Source of the DNA: JADJYF01 sp965278995
GTDB taxonomy: Bacteria > Pseudomonadota > Gammaproteobacteria > Ga0077536
Length of the DNA: 64,000 nucleotides
Direction of reading: 5' to 3'
Assembly (NCBI GenBank): GCA_965278995.1
Contig: OZ257136.1
Span: forward strand, 2,914,001 to 2,978,000
Made by a program: the position numbers and the translations under genes. The notes under the pieces were generated by a model, which made no database searches, was not told the origin of the DNA, and saw only the letters and a list, made by a program, of their open reading frames with translations. This document shows positions 1 to 7,744 of this stretch, piece after piece (position 1 is the stretch's first letter; each line of letters begins with the position of its first letter).

Positions 1-168
1 GCTTGCATGGTTGAACACGCGCGCGCTGTGCACACCGAGTTCGGCTGCCCCTTCGATGACGCTGCGATCGACTTCGCGCACATTGGTCGAGACTTTGGCA
101 GTGCGAATCTCGCCGTTCTGGAACGACACCACGTCGGTGAACGTGCCACCTACATCGACTGCCATCAT
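1..168 (-). CDS. hyuA: Hydantoinase A / oxoprolinase family protein, N-terminal fragment
   Basis: The gene runs off the left edge, so only the first 56 codons are present. The translation begins MMAVDVGGTFTDVV, the phosphate-binding motif of the ASKHA-fold hydantoinase A/oxoprolinase family (ATP-dependent opening of hydantoins or 5-oxoproline, also found in acetone-carboxylase-type enzymes). Two ATG codons are adjacent at 168 and 165; an AGGAG-like site lies about 12 nt upstream. It lies 25 nt downstream of the small zinc-finger gene on the same strand, so the two look co-transcribed. The substrate cannot be told from this fragment. Confidence 0.85.
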   Translation of the reverse strand, partial: MMAVDVGGTFTDVVSFQNGEIRTAKVSTNVREVDRSVIEGAAELGVHSARVFNHAS

Positions 169-193
169 GCTCGTACTGCTCCTGGTGCAGGAT

Positions 194-424
194 TCATCGG
201 ATGGAATCAGTCATCAGACGGACGTGCCCCAATCGATGCCACTTCTCACGGCTCATCGAGTGCAGACACTTGCCGCATTTGACGACCATGTACCAGCCGC
301 CTTCGGACAACACCGGATAGCGCTGGAGGGCCTCTGCGCCGCAGGCCGCACAGGGGCCCGCAATCGCTTCGCGCGTCTGCACCGGCGCCAGTTCCACAGG
401 CCGGGGAAACGAAAAATTGCTCAT
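194..424 (-). CDS. Small four-cysteine zinc-ribbon protein of the hydantoinase operon
   Basis: A 76-residue protein starting MSNFSFPRPVELAP with two CxxC pairs (CAAC at 25-28, CGKC at 50-53), which suggests a structural zinc knuckle. The start at 424 is preceded by a clear AGGAG at suitable spacing; a longer open frame to 574 has no such support. Its position directly upstream of the hydantoinase A gene suggests a small accessory subunit, as in acetone/acetophenone carboxylase-like operons, but this role is inferred from position only. Confidence 0.7.
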   Translation of the reverse strand: MSNFSFPRPVELAPVQTREAIAGPCAACGAEALQRYPVLSEGGWYMVVKCGKCLHSMSREKWHRLGHVRLMTDSIR

Positions 425-712
425 CGATGAAACTCCTGAAGCGCGGCGCGAGAAGCCTGGAGCGCCACACAATCGAACGGAACCGAGCGGACTCTGCGCC
501 CCGACGGCTATGCCGGGTGATATCGACAGGCATTCTTGCATATGCCTTCGCGGGCCGACAACCTGCAGCACCACGCAGGAGCCCGCGCTGCAGCGACCGC
601 TGACCGGTGGAAATAAACGTGCTGAGCAGGGACAATTGACCGTGTCCCCGTGAGTGTCGCCACGACGTCTGCGCCGGGTTCATCGAAGACTACATAGGGG
701 GAGCCTGCATTC

Positions 713-1999
713 ATGAAGTTTCATTGGTTCAATCTGATGCCGTGGCCGCATCTGCCGGACGATTTCACCGCCAAGCATCGCAGCGTCTGGGTCGATGTCG
801 ATTCGCGCCTGTTCGATCCGGTCAAAGCGAATCGCATCTACAACGATTACCTCGACCTGCTCGAACTGGCCGAGGATGTCGGCTTCGACGGCCTCGGCAT
901 CAACGAACATCATCAGAATGCCTACGGCCTGATGCCCTCGCCGCAGCTCATGGCGGCGACTCTGTCGCGCCGCACCAGCAGGGCCGCCATCCTGCTGCTG
1001 GGGCAGTCACTGGCGCTTTACGATCCGCCGACGCGCGTCGCCGAAGAAATGGCGATGATCGACTGCATGTCCGGTGGTCGGTTGATCTCCGGCTTTCCGG
1101 TCGGCAGCTCGATGGACGACAACTACGCCTGCGGCGTCAATCCCGCCACGTTGCGCGAGAAATATCACGAAGCGCACGACCTCGTGCGTCGCGCGTGGTC
1201 CGATCCGGATGTCTTCGCCTGGAACGGTAAACATTACAAGCTGCGCTACGTGAATCTGTGGCCACGACCGATACAGAGTCCACCGCCGATCTGGATCCCC
1301 GGCGGCGGTTCGCTCGAGACGTTCGATTTCTGCGCAGCCAATCACTATAACTACAGCTACCTGTCGTTCTCCGGTTATATCCGCGGCGCCCAGTTGATGG
1401 ACGGCTTCTGGCAACGCATGGAACAACTCGGTGCCGAATTTAATCCTTTCCAGGGAGCTTTCGCCCAGCAGATCTGCGTCGCCGAAACCGATGCCGAAGC
1501 GCAGCGGTTATATGAAAAACACGCGCGCTACTTTTTCTCACGTTGTCTGCATGTGCATCCGGGTTTCGCCGATGCGCCCGGCTATCGCACCGAGCCGACC
1601 ATCCGCGCCGGCCTCGCGTCGCAAATGGCCGGCCAGTCGTCCGCGTTGAATCAGGCGGCGTCGCTGTCATGGCGCGAAATGATCGACAAAGGCTATATCG
1701 TCGCCGGCAGTCCGGACAGCGTGACCGAACAGCTCGACAAGCTGGTGACGACCTTGAAAGTGGGACATCTGGTCTGTCTGCTGCACTTCGGCGACATGCC
1801 AAATGATCTCTGCCGTCACTCGACTGAAATGTTCGCAGCCCGCGTCATGCCGTCAATGAAATCACGCTGGAGCGAGTACACCGATCACTGGTATCCGAAA
1901 CCGATGCCGGCCGCCGACAGGGCGGTGCCGCGCACCGTCACGTCACCGGCGACAGCACTTCAGGGCGCGCGCACGCCACGCATCGCGGAGGCCGGCTGA
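713..1999 (+). CDS. LLM-class flavin-dependent oxidoreductase (bacterial luciferase-like)
   Basis: A 428-residue protein beginning MKFHWFNLMPWPHLP, with the luciferase-like TIM-barrel features GFDGLGINEHH (around residues 58-68), a PSPQLMAA segment and GGRLISGFPVG. Such enzymes use reduced flavin supplied by a partner reductase to oxygenate organic substrates. An AGGGGGA ribosome site lies about 10 nt before the start. The stop overlaps the start of the following hydrolase (TGATG), so the two are probably translationally coupled. A clear paralogue lies at 53131-54501, also paired with a hydrolase. The proline/arginine-rich tail after about residue 395 is not part of the barrel. Confidence 0.88.
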   Translation: MKFHWFNLMPWPHLPDDFTAKHRSVWVDVDSRLFDPVKANRIYNDYLDLLELAEDVGFDGLGINEHHQNAYGLMPSPQLMAATLSRRTSRAAILLLGQSLALYDPPTRVAEEMAMIDCMSGGRLISGFPVGSSMDDNYACGVNPATLREKYHEAHDLVRRAWSDPDVFAWNGKHYKLRYVNLWPRPIQSPPPIWIPGGGSLETFDFCAANHYNYSYLSFSGYIRGAQLMDGFWQRMEQLGAEFNPFQGAFAQQICVAETDAEAQRLYEKHARYFFSRCLHVHPGFADAPGYRTEPTIRAGLASQMAGQSSALNQAASLSWREMIDKGYIVAGSPDSVTEQLDKLVTTLKVGHLVCLLHFGDMPNDLCRHSTEMFAARVMPSMKSRWSEYTDHWYPKPMPAADRAVPRTVTSPATALQGARTPRIAEAG

Positions 2000-2796
2000 T
2001 GGAACTCGAGACTCTGCAGGCCGGCCCGCAGCGGCACACGGTCTGGTATTACCGTGCCGGTACTGGCAAACCGCTGCTGTATCTGCATCATCTGCTCGGC
2101 ATCGCGGGCTACGAACCCGCGCTGGCGCGGCTGGCCAGCCAGTTCGACGTGATTGCCCCGATACTTCCGGGCTGGGGACCCGCCAAGGATCAACTGCCCG
2201 ATTTCGATGACGGCCCGCTCGACCTGACGCTTCATCTCAGCGACGTTCTCACAGCACTCGCACTGCCTTCGGCGAATGTGGTCGGCATCAGTATCGGCGC
2301 CTGGCTGGCGGCAGAACTGGCAGCCATCATGCCCGGCCGCGTTCAGCGCCTCGTCCTGGTCAACCCGCTGGGACTGTGGCTGGATGGCGTCGGTGGCGAG
2401 GATCCCTTTGCTCAGCATCCCGGCTTCCCGTCGCAGGTCCTGTTTTCCGAGCCGGACATGCGCAAACGTTTTCTGATCGACGGTCGCGACAAGATGGATG
2501 CGCACGTCGATGAGCTGCTCGCACTGCGCGCCAGCGCCAGATTCCTGTGGCCGATACCGGATACCGGCGTCAACCGCCGGCTGGCGCGCATTCAGGCGCC
2601 AACGCTGGTGGTCACCAGCGGCAAGGATCCGATAGTTCCGCCGGCCTATGGTCCGGCCTGGCGCGATGCCATCGCCGGTGCACGCTTGACGACACTGCCA
2701 GGCGCAGGGCACCTTGCCGAACTTGAGCAACCCGAGGCCTTTGCAGCATTGGTGAGCGATTTCGTTTACAACGAAAGCGTCGCTGCAGTGGCCTGA
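1999..2796 (+). CDS. Alpha/beta hydrolase
   Basis: A 265-residue alpha/beta-hydrolase fold protein. It has an oxyanion segment (YLHHLLG), a nucleophile elbow of the form GISIGAW near residue 97 and a C-terminal catalytic His in GAGHLAELEQ. The start codon overlaps the monooxygenase stop by one base. Coupling suggests it hydrolyses an ester or lactone made by the monooxygenase; that is inference. The second hydrolase of this type (52292-53131) also sits beside a luciferase-like monooxygenase. Confidence 0.85.
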   Translation: MELETLQAGPQRHTVWYYRAGTGKPLLYLHHLLGIAGYEPALARLASQFDVIAPILPGWGPAKDQLPDFDDGPLDLTLHLSDVLTALALPSANVVGISIGAWLAAELAAIMPGRVQRLVLVNPLGLWLDGVGGEDPFAQHPGFPSQVLFSEPDMRKRFLIDGRDKMDAHVDELLALRASARFLWPIPDTGVNRRLARIQAPTLVVTSGKDPIVPPAYGPAWRDAIAGARLTTLPGAGHLAELEQPEAFAALVSDFVYNESVAAVA

Positions 2797-2822
2797 ATAC
2801 TGTCAATCCGAGGGGAAATGAG

Positions 2823-3251
2823 ATGAGTGAGACCTACAAGGGCAGCTGCTTTTGCGGCGCCGTACAGATTGAAGTCACGGGCGCGCCGGCGGCCATGGGC
2901 TATTGCCATTGCGAATCGTGCCGGCACTGGTCGGCAGGCCCGATCAATGCGTTTTCGCTGTGGGCCCCGGAGGGCGTCAAGGTAACCCAGGGCGCGGACC
3001 AGATTGGCACTTATGCGAAAACCGACACCAGCCATCGCCAGTGGTGCAAAGCCTGTGGGGGTCACTTGATGACCAAGCATCCGGGCATGGGTCTGATTGA
3101 CGTCTATGCGGCCATTTTGCCGAGCTTGAAATTCGAGCCGATGGTGCATGTGTTCTACGGCGAAAAAGTCGTCAGCATCAAGGATGGTCTGCCCAAAATG
3201 GCCGATGTCCCGGCTGAGATGGGCGGCTCGGGCAACACTTTGCCGGAGTGA
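2823..3251 (+). CDS. GFA/CENP-V family zinc protein
   Basis: A 142-residue protein with the GFA-fold cysteines: CFCGAVQIE near the N-terminus, YCHCESCRHWS around residues 23-33, and CKACGGHL in the middle. The family (named after glutathione-dependent formaldehyde-activating enzyme) binds zinc; most members have unproved activity. It is 26 nt downstream of the hydrolase on the same strand with a GAGGGGAAATGAG ribosome site, so it is probably the third gene of this operon. Confidence 0.88.
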   Translation: MSETYKGSCFCGAVQIEVTGAPAAMGYCHCESCRHWSAGPINAFSLWAPEGVKVTQGADQIGTYAKTDTSHRQWCKACGGHLMTKHPGMGLIDVYAAILPSLKFEPMVHVFYGEKVVSIKDGLPKMADVPAEMGGSGNTLPE

Positions 3252-3276
3252 TCGCAACAGGTGGCGCGCAGAGTTC

Positions 3277-5355
3277 TCAGGCCACCTGGCGCGTGCCGAC
3301 ATTGGCGCGTACGCCGTAGCCGCCGGTAACGGTTGCTGCGGCCATCTGTGGCAGCTCGGCGAGCGGGCGTGGGCGCCCGACGCCGTAGCCTTGTGCGAAA
3401 TCGACGCCGACTTCGGCCAGACGACGGAGGATGGCGTCGTTTTCGACGAATTCTCCGATAGTCAGCATGCCCATGGCGTGACCGACCTCATTGATCGAGC
3501 GCACGATGGCCAGATCCATCGCGTCGTCCAACATATCGCGCACGAAAATGCCGTCGATCTTCAGGTAATCGACCGGCAGATTTTTCAGGTACGCGAAGGA
3601 TGACAACCCGCTGCCAAAATCATCCAGTGCAAATCGACAACCGAGCGCTTTCAGCGCATGGATGAACACGGTTGCCCGCTCGAGATTGGCGATCGCGGCC
3701 GTTTCTGTCACTTCAAAACAGATTTTGGACGGCGGCACACCGGATTGCATGAACTGCTCGATGATGTAGTCGCGACTGTCGTCATCACACAAGGTCAAGG
3801 CAGAGAGATTGATGCAGCACATGTTGAGTTCAGCGAGGCTGGCGGGATGGCTGGCCAGCCACGCGAAAGCCGTTCGCATCACCCAGCGGTCGATCTGAGG
3901 TGAAAGATTGTAGCGTTCCGCCGCCGGCAGGAACGCACCCGGCGCAACAATACTGCCATCGGCTTCGCGCAGACGGATCAGGATTTCATAGTGAACGCCA
4001 TGCCCACCGCTGGCACCGGTGCTGACGATAGGCTGGGCATAGAGTTCGAATTCGTTCCGCTCCAGCGCCTGCGTGATGCGCGATACCCATTGCATCTCGC
4101 CGCGCCGGCGGGCGAGATCGGCGTCCCCTTCGTGATAACAATGGATGCGATTGCGACCGGCATCCTTGGCCGCGTAACAGGCCGCGTCGGCGCGCCGGAA
4201 TACTTCGGAAATATCATTCACATCGGCGCCCACAGGAACGAGCCCGATGCTGATCCCGAGCTTGAAGGTTTTGTCTTCCCACGCGTAACGAAACTCGGCG
4301 ACCCGCTGGCGAAGCCGTTCCATGACGACCTGCGCCTGCGGCATCGAACAGCGTTCCATGAGAATACCGAACTCGTCACCGCCCAGGCGCGCCAGGGTGT
4401 CGCTGCGCCGCAGCTGTGTTTCGATCAACCGCGCGAGCTGACGCAATAACTCATCGCCGGCAATGTGTCCGCAGGTGTCGTTGATGACTTTGAACTGATC
4501 GAGGTCGACATAGGCGAGCACATGCTCGGCGTCCATCGTAGAGCCAGTCGCCAGTACCTCGGCAACGCGCTGCTCGAAATCGCGACGGTTGAACAGGCCG
4601 GTCAGATGATCATGACGGGCCTGGTGTTCGAGCGCGGTTTCTGCCATTACCCTTTCGGTCACATCGACAATCAAGCCGTTGAAACGCAGCGTGCCGTCGC
4701 CAGCCTGCGGCTCGGGCGCCGAACGCCCGCTCAGCCATTTTTGATTGCCGGATTGTGTCGCGACTCGGAACTCATGCGACCATTCGCTACGCGTCGAAAC
4801 AGCCATCGCAATACTGCGCTGCAGTTCAGGCAGGTCTTCCGGCACCACGTGTCCGAGCAGATATTCAAGACTGACATTGCCGTAATCCGGATCACCATCG
4901 ACCAGCGCCATGACGCCGCGACTGACGAACGTGAACCCCGCAGTGCCATCGGCTGCACTCTCGTACTGGAACACTGCGCCCGGAACGGCATCGGTTATCG
5001 ATTGCAGATTCGCTTCGCGCCCTCGCAGCGCCAACGTCGTACGCATATGACCGAGAAAATACCAGCTGACCAGTGCAATGGCGGACCAAGTCGCGAAAAG
5101 TCCGAGCAGGCCGGATGCCGAACCCGAACCAGCCGGTGCCAGGGCGACACCGAGTAGCGCGAGCGCACTGACCCCGGCGCCAACGCGCAGGATCAATCTG
5201 CGGGAATCGGAGCGGGCAACCAGGCACAGTGGCACGAGGTATAGCGGTGCCAGCGCTGCCTCCTGGCCGGTGGCGAGCGCGAGCACGAACACCGCGGCGC
5301 CGGTGGCTGTGGCCCACCGCGCCTCACCAGATAGACCGGCCAGGATGGCCCGCAT
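3277..5355 (-). CDS. Membrane-anchored PAS-GGDEF-EAL cyclic-di-GMP enzyme
   Basis: 692 residues: about three N-terminal membrane segments (1-105), a PAS-like sensor region (about 115-235), a GGDEF domain with an intact GGDEF motif and an RxxD inhibitory site five residues before it, then an EAL-type domain. The EAL signature reads E-I-L (YEILIRL), a common active variant, and the catalytic ETAAI and DDFGSGLSS segments and KIDG are present. Both diguanylate cyclase and phosphodiesterase activity are therefore possible; which dominates cannot be told. It is convergent with the operon at 713-3251 and stands alone. Confidence 0.9.
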   Translation of the reverse strand: MRAILAGLSGEARWATATGAAVFVLALATGQEAALAPLYLVPLCLVARSDSRRLILRVGAGVSALALLGVALAPAGSGSASGLLGLFATWSAIALVSWYFLGHMRTTLALRGREANLQSITDAVPGAVFQYESAADGTAGFTFVSRGVMALVDGDPDYGNVSLEYLLGHVVPEDLPELQRSIAMAVSTRSEWSHEFRVATQSGNQKWLSGRSAPEPQAGDGTLRFNGLIVDVTERVMAETALEHQARHDHLTGLFNRRDFEQRVAEVLATGSTMDAEHVLAYVDLDQFKVINDTCGHIAGDELLRQLARLIETQLRRSDTLARLGGDEFGILMERCSMPQAQVVMERLRQRVAEFRYAWEDKTFKLGISIGLVPVGADVNDISEVFRRADAACYAAKDAGRNRIHCYHEGDADLARRRGEMQWVSRITQALERNEFELYAQPIVSTGASGGHGVHYEILIRLREADGSIVAPGAFLPAAERYNLSPQIDRWVMRTAFAWLASHPASLAELNMCCINLSALTLCDDDSRDYIIEQFMQSGVPPSKICFEVTETAAIANLERATVFIHALKALGCRFALDDFGSGLSSFAYLKNLPVDYLKIDGIFVRDMLDDAMDLAIVRSINEVGHAMGMLTIGEFVENDAILRRLAEVGVDFAQGYGVGRPRPLAELPQMAAATVTGGYGVRANVGTRQVA

Positions 5356-5505
5356 GATTCTTCGCCCCGCCTATCGCTGATGATGCATCGGCGCCGACCA
5401 TTGTGCGTCCGATGTCCCCTTGCTCATCGATAGCGACTTGAGCGCTCCAATCTTGAGCAGACCTCACGCACGACAATCACGCGGCCGCACGATTGTGGCC
5501 CGGAT

Positions 5506-6282
5506 TCAGCTTCCTCCGAACAACCCGCCGTCTACCGGGAGGACAACGCCGGTGACATAGGCTGCTGCGCGCGAAGCGAGAAAAATCGCCGGGCCGGCCG
5601 CGTCATCCTGGCCGCCCATGCGCTTCAGAGGCACATTCGAGACTACGGTGTCCTGACCCATGGATGACACCATCGGTTTCATCATGTCGGTCAGAAATGG
5701 TCCCGGCGCAATTGCATTGACAGCAATATGCCGAGCGGCGAGACGCGCGGCGAGCATGCGGGTCAAGTGATGCAGAGCGGCTTTCGACGCCGCATAGGAG
5801 AAGTTTTCGAATAATGGCGTATGCAGACCATCGACCGAGCCGATGTTGATCACGCGAGCCGGATCCTCAGCGCTGGCCGCACGCTCCATCGCCGGCAACA
5901 ATTTCTGCAGTAGAAAGAAAGGGGATTTGAGGTTAAGCGCCATGACCTTGTCCCAGCCTGATTCCGGAAACGCATCAACAGTCGCACCCCACGTGGTGCC
6001 TGCGTTGTTGACCAGCACATGCAGGCGCTCCTCGCGCCCCAGCAACGTTGCTGCCAAGCGCTCGACTTCGCTCATCTGGGCGAGATCCGCAGGCAGTGAA
6101 ATACAGTCGCCGAAAGCGGCGAGCTCTACCGCAGCAGCGTCGCAGGCCGCGGCTTTTCGCGAACTGATATATACCCGCGCACCGGCCTCGAGATAACCGC
6201 GCGCAATCATGTAACCGATGCCGCGCGAGCCGCCGGTGATCAGCGCCACTTTACCGGCCAGTGAAAATAGTGCCGTACTCAT
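5506..6282 (-). CDS. SDR family NAD(P)-dependent oxidoreductase
   Basis: 258 residues of classical short-chain dehydrogenase. It has the cofactor motif TGGSRGIG at about 16-23, NNAG near residue 92, a catalytic Ser in INIGSVDG, YAASK, and the C-terminal VDGGLFGG. The preference for NADP is suggested by the Arg after the glycine motif (SSRK). It resembles the RhlG/FabG branch by eye, but the substrate is unknown. It lies immediately left of the cassette array; its upstream region contains a long inverted repeat (6310-6402). Confidence 0.87.
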   Translation of the reverse strand: MSTALFSLAGKVALITGGSRGIGYMIARGYLEAGARVYISSRKAAACDAAAVELAAFGDCISLPADLAQMSEVERLAATLLGREERLHVLVNNAGTTWGATVDAFPESGWDKVMALNLKSPFFLLQKLLPAMERAASAEDPARVINIGSVDGLHTPLFENFSYAASKAALHHLTRMLAARLAARHIAVNAIAPGPFLTDMMKPMVSSMGQDTVVSNVPLKRMGGQDDAAGPAIFLASRAAAYVTGVVLPVDGGLFGGS

Positions 6283-6309
6283 ATCGCGAGATCCTCAATC
6301 AATCGAAAA

Positions 6310-6402
6310 GCAGGTTGGTGAAAAACTACTGCGCTCGGCATGACGGCATTGCACGAGCGCGCCTTGTCCTGCCTTCGCTCGCTACGTTTTTCACCAGCCT
6401 GC
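6310..6402. repeat. Long inverted repeat bordering the cassette array
   Basis: The arm at 6310-6326 (GCAGGTTGGTGAAAAAC) is the reverse complement of 6386-6402 with one mismatch, enclosing about 60 nt that contains a weaker GCGCTCG/CGAGCGC pair. It lies directly beside the terminal attC site and upstream of the SDR gene. It could be an intergenic palindromic repeat of the genome or a transcription-stopping structure at the 3' end of the array. Confidence 0.6.
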
Positions 6403-6468
6403 TAACGCGTCGAAGAGCGGCGTTGGAGCGCGCAGCGCGGAAGCGGCCGCTCGATTGGCGGGTTAAGT
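6399..6468 (-). other. attC site A (array terminus)
   Basis: Shares the GAGCGGCGTTGGAGCGCGCAG core and GCCGCTCGATTGG arm with the other sites. On the minus strand the R'' arm ends in TTAACCCGCC and the R' arm reads GCGTTAGC. The cassette it once served has been lost: only about 18 nt separate it from the IS30 remnant. Confidence 0.7.
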
Positions 6469-6486
6469 GCCGCGGTCTGCCAAACT

Positions 6487-7090
6487 AAGTGCAACACCCT
6501 CATCGATCGCGGGTGGAGAACCGGCGTTACTGTCGGCTTCCTCGTCCGCCAAGACGGGGTTGTAAACATGACATACCACCAGCTCTCCGATAATGAACAA
6601 TACGTCATCGGCAGGCTTTGCCGCCAGCGGCGCAGCCTACGCTAAATCGCCTTTGCAGCGGGCCGTGCATCATCAGCCGCATACTCAAGCGGAACGCCAC
6701 CCAGCACGACGGCCACTACCGGCCTGAAAAGGCCCACCAATATGCTGTCGCCAGGCGTCGTCGCAGCCGCCGTAATCGACACCATGGTCCATGTGACTGG
6801 AAGCCCCATGGCCCGCGCGCTGCCCAGCCAATCGCGGCAGATTGCTCGGCAAGCGCCATATCAGCGAGCGTTCTAAACGCGTCGAGCGCGTGACCGGCTT
6901 CCTCGTCATCAAAAAGCGCAAAGCCCGCACCATGGCGCAAGCGGCCCGCGCCCTCACTCGCGCTATCCCACAACTCGATGCACGCTTCACGACCGTCACG
7001 CTCGACAACTTGACAACCGACCGCGCGAGCGGCTCGGATTTAAAACACCCGCCGAAGTATTCTTCGGCCCGTCCTAACGGTGCTGCACTT
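6487..7090 (+). mobile_element. Internally deleted IS30-family element remnant
   Basis: Bounded by imperfect terminal repeats: AAGTGCAACACC at 6487-6498 and GGTGCTGCACTT at 7079-7090 (11 of 12 complementary). The interior is a broken transposase (see the pseudogene). Its right end abuts the stop codon of the first brnA at 7109, so it has probably removed or separated the attC of that cassette. Confidence 0.65.
6568..7075 (+). pseudogene. IS30-family transposase, decayed
   Basis: Reading from ATG 6568 gives MTYHQLSDNEQYVIGRLC, the IS30 helix-turn-helix start, then an in-frame TAA. Further pieces in other frames give GHYRPEKAHQYAVARRRR, LLGKRHISERSK joined directly to VERVTGFLVIKK, TVTLDN, and finally FKTPAEVFFGPS with a stop at 7074-7076. 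The segment between ISERSK and VERVTG, which carries part of the DDE core in intact IS30 proteins, is missing. The copy has at least one nonsense change, frameshifts and an internal deletion and cannot be active. Confidence 0.75.
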
Positions 7091-7108
7091 CAAAGTGGAA
7101 TTCAAGCC

Positions 7109-7315
7109 TCAGTGCGAGGCCAGTTCTTCACGGACAATTTTGCGCACCAATTCTGGGGAGAGAACCTCTTCGCCCGAGCTGACGTGCGCTTTAAGTGCCT
7201 CGTTGATCAATGTCTGGTAGCCCTTACCAGACTTCTCCGACCGCAGTTTGAACTGTTGGAGAATTTCGTCATCAAGATAAATTGTGATACGAGTCTTTCC
7301 AAGCGGCGAGATCAC
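7109..7315 (-). CDS. brnA: BrnA-type antitoxin (probably 5'-shortened)
   Basis: 68 residues from a GTG start, with the BrnA ribbon-helix-helix core GKTRITIYLDDEILQQFK and a YQTLINEALKAHV helix. In-frame sequence upstream still reads KKKEYDFSKAKRGAV, the usual BrnA leader, up to a TGA at the end of brnT, but contains no ATG, GTG or TTG. The true start may therefore be lost, or BrnA may depend on the GTG with a weak ribosome site. It neutralises BrnT and represses the operon in known systems. The gene ends 18 bp from the IS30 remnant. Confidence 0.65.
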   Translation of the reverse strand: MISPLGKTRITIYLDDEILQQFKLRSEKSGKGYQTLINEALKAHVSSGEEVLSPELVRKIVREELASH

Positions 7316-7385
7316 TGCACCACGCTTGGCCTTCGAAAAGTCATATTCCTTTTTTTTAGTTCCGTCGCTCTTTCGGCTCGGCCAT

Positions 7386-7613
7386 TCAAACGGAGATCAA
7401 TCTGATATTTGCGCCACGGGGCGCCCATTTCACGACCATTAACGAATTAAAGAAGTTCATTCCTAAACTAACGAAACGCCGCTCGCCTTCGACGAAGGCG
7501 TCTTCCATTGTCAGGGCGTGGGGATCAATTAACACTCCGTCTCGTTTCGCGAGAGAAACCCCATGCTTCTGACGATTCGCTTCGTCCTTGGTCGGGTCAT
7601 ACTCGACGCTCAT
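7386..7613 (-). CDS. brnT: BrnT-type toxin (RelE-like ribonuclease)
   Basis: 75 residues starting MSVEYDPTKDEANRQKHGVS, the BrnT signature WDxxKxxxNxxKHGV, followed by the strand containing GERRFVSLG. The end is abrupt (IRLISV then TGA). The next frame continues MAEPKERRN, which resembles the normal BrnT tail, so a frameshift has probably shortened the toxin by about ten residues. It is the first gene of its cassette, and a perfect palindrome lies just upstream (7619-7633). The toxin may be weakened or inactive. Confidence 0.75.
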   Translation of the reverse strand: MSVEYDPTKDEANRQKHGVSLAKRDGVLIDPHALTMEDAFVEGERRFVSLGMNFFNSLMVVKWAPRGANIRLISV

Positions 7614-7618
7614 TGAGT

Positions 7619-7633
7619 ATGCACATTGTGCAT
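7619..7633. promoter_or_regulatory. Palindromic operator candidate for BrnA
   Basis: ATGCACA-T-TGTGCAT is a perfect 7-bp inverted repeat around one base, five bases upstream of the brnT start. BrnA antitoxins are DNA-binding autorepressors, so this is a reasonable operator. Regulation is inferred. Confidence 0.5.
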
Positions 7634-7672
7634 ATGGCGGAACAGAGGAGACGTTGAGAGGGTCAGTCTGAG

Positions 7673-7740
7673 GCCTAACGCGCCGATGATTGGCGGAGGA
7701 GTGCGCAGCACGAAGGCGTCCGCTCCATGGCTGGTTAGCC
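7673..7740 (-). other. attC site B (beta-lactamase cassette)
   Basis: On the minus strand it starts GGCTAACCAGCC and ends GCGCGTTAGGCC. It begins 5 nt after the stop codon of the class D beta-lactamase. Its R'' arm (GCGATGGCTAAC) pairs with the start of that cassette at 8548 (GTTAAGCATCGC) with two mismatches, as expected for a cassette and its own attC. Confidence 0.82.
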
Positions 7741-7744
7741 ATCG

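Noticed and set aside
713..1999. Assigning the first monooxygenase as bacterial luciferase LuxA
   Set aside because: No LuxB partner, no fatty-acid reductase genes and wrong context; only the superfamily is supported.
2823..3251. GFA gene as the formaldehyde partner of hxlAB
   Set aside because: GFA-fold proteins are often misnamed and this one is about 48 kb away in a separate operon; no link is supported.
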